Assembly: GCF_901000735.1 (NCBI RefSeq)
Contig: NC_081542.1
Location: 28,287,093 to 28,351,092, forward strand
Length of the DNA stretch: 64,000 nucleotides
Reading direction: 5' to 3'
Origin: Corylus avellana
Taxonomy: Eukaryota > Streptophyta > Magnoliopsida > Fagales > Betulaceae
Shown here: piece by piece, positions 59,331-64,000 of the stretch
Layout of the letters: each line of letters starts with the position of its first letter
Position numbering within the stretch: the first letter of the stretch is position 1
Made by a program: the position numbers and the translations under genes
The notes under the pieces: model-generated
The model's input: the letters and a program-made list of their open reading frames with translations, nothing else
Told to the model about the DNA's origin: nothing
Database searches by the model: none

Positions 59331-60527
59331 AACACCCCCAAACTTACATTTTGCTAGTCCCTTAGCAAAACAAAACGAAAAATAAAATGAAAGCAAGAAA
59401 CATAAATCCTCTTTCGTGGGAAAGACGATTGCATTTAGCATATGCAACAAGCCTTTTAAACCCCTAGGCATCCCTAGTGGACGAGTGAAGTCTCGTGAGG
59501 GCTTAACAGGAATGATACCCACAAACATTGTGTACTATGTTGTTAACAAGAAAGAAGTTTCACATAAACCATGGTTCTTATTCATGAGCAAACTTAAAAA
59601 GACAAACACCATCATAACAGTCAAAAGGAAATCCAAAATCAAATTACTCATAAATGGACAATTGAGACCTCATATGTTCTGAAATGTGTAAAGTGTAATT
59701 AGCATATAATTATGAAGCTTTCAGTTTAAACTCAAGGTAAGTTCCATAAAATTTGTAAAAATCTCTATCAAATGATAAAACCAAGGCAAGATATGCATTT
59801 TTTTTTTTTTTATTGGCTCTGTAATGTCTAACTCCCTTAAGCTTTCTAATTGACTCATGTAACAAGTGTTAGGCCAATAACTCCCAAGCCAGGTGACTTT
59901 AGGGCACTAGATGTAGAACATCCCTAAGGGCTTATTAACTTAAGTCAAAAAGGCTACGAATTCAGATTAGCCATATCATAAATCAACATTGAACTTCACA
60001 CCTTTTGACGCGAACACTCAATGCTTAATGAGGCAAGAGGTCCGGTTACTCAGTGAAAAACTCAACATGATCTTTCTTTTCTTTTTCCTTCTCTTTTTTA
60101 TTTATTTTTTTATTTTTATATCTTGCAAGCCAATGGTTATTCATCAATAGGTCATCCAACAAATCTCAAAGCGAACAAGCCTAAGCTTAAACATCATACC
60201 TCATAAAAAAACATGCTAATGTGCTCATGAAAATTTATCTCACAACAAGTTAAATCTCTTTTATCCAAAAATAAGTCAAGGGACTCTGACTCCTAATGAC
60301 ATAATAATTTGTTCAACCCTTTAAGCAAGCAAATGAAATGTAAATCACAGTTACAGTTTAACTCAAACTTGACAACAACATAGCACAATTTTTTATTTTT
60401 ATTTTTTTCAAATTTTTTAACACAAAATGACAAATAAAAATAAACAAATAAGAACAAAAATAAATAGACAAAGTGTTTTTCCATACCCCCAAACTTGAAT
60501 TACACATTGCCCTCAATGTGTAGTATT
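59331..60527. other. Non-coding 3' internal region of family C element
   Basis: About 1.2 kb between the polypurine tract and the CCGG foldback with no pol-type coding sequence. A conserved-looking 'ccataccccc aaacttgaa' phrase at 60,481 resembles a second polypurine tract. Confidence 0.6.
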
Positions 60528-61182
60528 AGGGGTGTCAACCCGGTCCGGTTTCCCGGTTTTTGGCCTAAAACCGGAACCGGAACCGGGGTACCCCGGTTCT
60601 CAATTTTGAGAAACCGGAACCGGAACCGGGACCCCGGTTAACCGGGGTCCCAGTTACCGGCCGGTTCCGGTATTACCCGGTCCGGTAACCGGTTTTTTTT
60701 TAAAATTGATTTTTGGGCTTATTTTAGGTATTGGGCCTAAAATAAGCCAATTTTTTTTTCATAAGTTGGCCCATTTTTTAAAAAATCTATTAGTTTCTTT
60801 GTCTAAATTAAAGGGGCTTTGTTGTGATTGTTCCAAATAATTAAAAAATAAGCCTTAAAAAGTCCAAAAATCCTAAAAAATCATTATTTTTGCCTATTTG
60901 GGCCTTAGAAATAAAAATTTAATTTTTTAAAATACCCTAAACCTAAACCTAAGTGTAAAAAATATTAATATATATAATATATATATTAATATATAAATAT
61001 AATAATATATAAATATTATTAAATAAAATGGAAACCCGGTTCCGGTATTCCCGGTAAAAACCGGGTACCAAAAACCGGTACCAGAACCGGGGTACCCGGT
61101 TTTTAGATTTTTCAAACCGGAACCGAAACCGGGACCCCGGTTTCCCGGTTTTCCGGTTTCGGTTCCGGTTCGGTTGATGCCA
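60528..61182. mobile_element. CCGG-rich foldback insert, about 655 bp
   Basis: Left end AGGGGTGTCAACCCGGTCCGG, right end CCGGTTCGGTTGATGCC, roughly inverted. Both arms are built of GGTTCCGG, GGTACCCCGG and similar words; the centre is AT-rich. The start resembles ends of hAT-type small elements (GGGGTGTCAA), but no target duplication could be identified. Confidence 0.6.
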
Positions 61183-61355
61183 ATTTTGACTTTTATAGTA
61201 CCAAAGCTACGATGCAGAGTAGGAAATCTCAAAGGTGTGAAAAAAGGAAGCGAGGCATCCTCAAACTCAAAGCACTAAACACATCAACAAAAACTAAAAG
61301 CAAATTTTTTTTTTTTTTTTTTTCATAGAAACAAGAATCAAAAGATTAATTGCTG

Positions 61356-62636
61356 TTAGAAACAAAAACAAATAAAAATAACATGTAATGAGAAAGGAAA
61401 GAAAGAATTTGTGGAGTGAAGTGCAGAAAATAAACTGGAGGAGAAAACTTTACAGCGCTTTCCCCGATCATACGGATGTCCAACCAATCCCTTCCATCCA
61501 TTCTTCTTCAAAACTTCATACCCCTCTGGAAGGATATTTCGCCATCTTATGTAGACTTGCTTGCTTCGACAGATCTTCTTAGGAAAGTGGTTCCTAGATT
61601 TGTGTGCTTGTGTGCACAAGTCCTTGAATATCTTGACATAAGATGGCTCCTGATGTGCCTCAAGAGGGACAGTGATGTAGGCGGGAGCTTTAGTACTCAC
61701 TTCCATGTCACTGGGTAGGTCAGGATTTGTTGGTGACTCACTGTTCTCATGATGCTCAACTTGCTCAGGGTGCTCAACTTGCTCCTCTTTCTCTTCCTCC
61801 TCTTTGTTATCCACAATTTCCTCACTCTCAAGTGTGATGGTGACCTGGGCATGCTCATGATAAGAATTTTTGGAATCATCCTCATCAATCATGTCGTGCC
61901 TTTCAGCCATCAGCTGACTTTGAAGCTCTTCTTCCTCTATTCTGTTGAAGTCAGCAACTAGATGACTGATCTGTCCTTCTATCTTGGTCATGGCCTGCTT
62001 AAGTTCTTGTATGTCTCTGTTGTTAGCCATGGTGGAATTCCTCATCTCCTGTACGGCTTGATTGGTGAAACCTTTTAGCTCTTGTATATCTTGGGAATTG
62101 CTCACGGTAGTATTCTTCATATCTTGCTTTATCTCTTGTATGTTCTTATCCATTGATTGTATAAATGCTTTCATCATGTCTTCCAGTGATGACTGTGGTG
62201 CAGGCACTTGAGTGGTAGACTGATAAACAGGAGGTTGAGCTTGATGATCGAACTGTGGATATTCTGAATGATGCAATTCATCAAATTGGTGAGCATAATT
62301 TCCTGTAGCTTGAGCTGATCCTGAGAAATCATATTGGTTGCTCCAGTCTGGGTTATAACAATTGAAATTTGAATCAAACCCCGGGCTAGAGAAACTGGTG
62401 TTCATTTGTTCATATGAAAAGTTAGATCTAGCTGCTCTGATTTGATCTAATTTGTCCCATAAGTCGTTGACCTCAGTTCGCAGATCTGGACAATTGTTCT
62501 CCTCATGATAAGGATTGAAACAAAATGAACATGGCTTATGTGGATAAAAATTTTGAGGGTAGTTGGTAGGAGCTGGTGTCCTACAACTAGGAGATGCATT
62601 AAAATCATTAAAATGAAAATTCATGCTTCCCCTCAC
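61356..62636 (-). CDS. Gag-like ORF of family C element
   Basis: An open frame of 426 codons. The N-terminal part has a zinc knuckle CSFCFNPYHEENNC (C-x2-C-x4-H-x4-C, about residues 37-50). The centre is Q/N-rich, followed by a coiled coil with repeats of NTTVSNSQDIQELK, NSTMANNRDIQELK and the like, then an acidic segment (EEEEKEEQVEHPEQVEHHEN) and a basic end (KKICRSKQVYIRWRNILPEG). The last 30 residues are hydrophobic and probably read into non-coding DNA. No protease, reverse transcriptase or integrase follows in the 1.9 kb to the 3' LTR, so it is the only protein of a non-autonomous element. The frame is undamaged, in contrast to the other gag ORFs here. The start is not certain; MNFHFNDF three codons further in is equally good. 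Confidence 0.7.
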   Translation of the reverse strand: MRGSMNFHFNDFNASPSCRTPAPTNYPQNFYPHKPCSFCFNPYHEENNCPDLRTEVNDLWDKLDQIRAARSNFSYEQMNTSFSSPGFDSNFNCYNPDWSNQYDFSGSAQATGNYAHQFDELHHSEYPQFDHQAQPPVYQSTTQVPAPQSSLEDMMKAFIQSMDKNIQEIKQDMKNTTVSNSQDIQELKGFTNQAVQEMRNSTMANNRDIQELKQAMTKIEGQISHLVADFNRIEEEELQSQLMAERHDMIDEDDSKNSYHEHAQVTITLESEEIVDNKEEEEKEEQVEHPEQVEHHENSESPTNPDLPSDMEVSTKAPAYITVPLEAHQEPSYVKIFKDLCTQAHKSRNHFPKKICRSKQVYIRWRNILPEGYEVLKKNGWKGLVGHPYDRGKRCKVFSSSLFSALHSTNSFFPFSLHVIFICFCF

Positions 62637-63056
62637 TTTTTAGCATGCAGATATCCCACATAAAACATTAATCAAATTTTTTTTTAAAAAAAAAATAAAA
62701 TAAACTAAAAGAACAACTAACACAAAAAAAAATCAAAAATAAAAAAAAATAAAAAAAATGAAAACTAAAATTTAAAAACTCACAAAAAGGACCAAAAATA
62801 AATTTTTGGCAAAGATCTACGGAACTACTGCTTTTGCTATGAGTGCGCTTGATCGCGCTGATGTGCGGAAGGTGCTGCGGCAGAACTGTAAAACAAGCCA
62901 AACAAAACAAAAAACAACAAGAACAATCTTTTTTTTTTTTTTTATTAGTAACACGAATAAAACAAAACAAATTGCAGAAAAAATAAAATCCTAATTATAA
63001 CTAGTAGAAGAATAAAACTAATTTAGAAATAAATTGGTTTCAAAAATTGAACAATT

Positions 63057-63074
63057 CCCCGGCAACGGCGCCAA
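63057..63074 (-). promoter_or_regulatory. Primer binding site, tRNA-Asp, perfect
   Basis: The minus strand reads TGGCGCCGTTGCCGGGGA, exactly complementary to the tRNA-Asp 3' end as used by Athila/Tat-type gypsy elements. It lies seven bases inside the 5' LTR. Confidence 0.95.
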
Positions 63075-63081
63075 AAACTTG

Positions 63082-64000
63082 TTGTGCAAATTTATTTAAC
63101 TCGCAAGTGCACGAATCAATTGTAGTTTAATGGATTGCAAGTGCGAGGTCGATCCCACAGAGAATTGTATTTTTGAAAGAGCAATTTATATCTAAACTAA
63201 TTAAATCCTAATCTAGTTCCAAAAGGGTTTTGACTTTTGAGTTTTGAAAATTAAAGGATAAACATAAACTAAATAAAATAAGTAAATCTAAGAATAAAGG
63301 TACTAAGGTTTGGGAATTCACACTCACCAAATCATAACAACATACTTTATGTTCATCAATAGTAATCCGAAGTTCTCACAAATTAAATCATAGATATGTT
63401 TTACTATACTTCAAAGAATTAATCAAAACCATCCCATGTATCCATTCATTGACCAAATCACAAAAGGAATCCAAATTAAATTGAAACACCAGATGTATCC
63501 GTAGAACAAATCACAAGGGATATCCAATTTTTATGAGTTAAAAGCCAAGCAATCAATCATATGAAATTATCTCAAATCATCACATGTATCCTTGAATCAC
63601 AAGAGATATCCAAGAATCACTCCATACAATTGATTAAAAGTAAAACAATTGAAATATAAAAACCCAATAAAATCAGAATAATAAAAACTTACATAAAAGT
63701 GATGTTGTTCTTCATCGGTGAGGCTTCATCCCCAACCTTAGTTGGGAATTTAGCTCCACATAAAAATAAAATCTAAACCTAAACCTAAACCTAAAGAAAA
63801 ACTAAACAAAAGAATTTTGCTCTCTAGGATTGTGTGTCTTTTCTTGAATGCAAAGAAGTCTATTTATAGGCTTAGGGAAGTCCTAGAAGCCCAAGTAAAC
63901 CTAGATAATTCAGAAGTCTGTCTCCCAGTCAAAATAGAAGTCTGAAATCGGACTAGGATTCGTCCAAATTTGTGTCTCTTAATTGTGGGGCGATTTTTAC
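63082..64000 (-). mobile_element. 5' LTR of family C element, cut by window end
   Basis: Begins TGTTGTGCAAATTT and matches 57,993-58,911 closely. About 420 bases of the LTR lie outside the window. Differences from the 3' LTR are few, so the insertion is fairly young. Confidence 0.95.

Noticed and set aside
63057..63074. Possible tRNA-Asp gene end
   Set aside because: Only 18 bases match and they lie beside an LTR; it is a primer binding site.

Overview
This is repeat-rich nuclear DNA of a woody eudicot; Fagales is a weak guess from the look of the genes and LTRs. Evidence for a plant: a Ve/Cf-type receptor-like protein, plant-type copia Gags, a Transposase_24 (En/Spm) gene, thaumatin-like and NPH3 fragments, GT-AG introns and AT-rich intergenic DNA. 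Four runs of N (20, 20, 100 and 100 bases) mark assembly gaps. No RNA gene, CRISPR array or bacterial-style operon is visible.

Layout. 1-4,653: a minus-strand LTR element with a tRNA-Asp-type primer site and a broken gag-like ORF; it interrupts a decayed L1-type LINE (4,654-7,700). From about 7,742 to 26,900 (unit A), and again from about 33,438 to 42,908 (unit B), lies a segmental duplication carrying a receptor-like protein gene on the minus strand and a thaumatin-like exon fragment on the plus strand. Unit A was later hit by two gag-only copia elements, one holding a nested solo LTR. Unit B was hit by a 644-bp solo LTR, a Mutator-type MITE and a 1.9-kb CACTA element. In several cases the other unit still shows the uninterrupted target, so target duplications can be read directly. 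Between the units lie an NPH3 exon fragment and two LTR-like segments split by a foldback MITE.

42,909-64,000: a CACTA end with dense subterminal repeats, then a roughly 5.8-kb segment present twice with an offset of 9,455 bases. It carries the 3' exons of splicing factor SF3A2, already broken, plus a short ATAD3-like exon. At the same target site copy 1 holds a solo LTR and copy 2 an apparently complete LTR element that runs off the window. Between the copies lie Transposase_24 exons and a 0.47-kb tandem repeat.

No gene here is clearly intact. The best is RLP copy A: 1,040 open codons, but cut off from its signal peptide by a 4-base insertion. Copy B carries its own stop two codons earlier. 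The most unusual recurring signal is a set of short CG-rich palindromic words, a different one for each transposon family, arrayed in LTRs and in CACTA ends; one of these words occurs in both a retrotransposon family and a segment next to a DNA transposon end.
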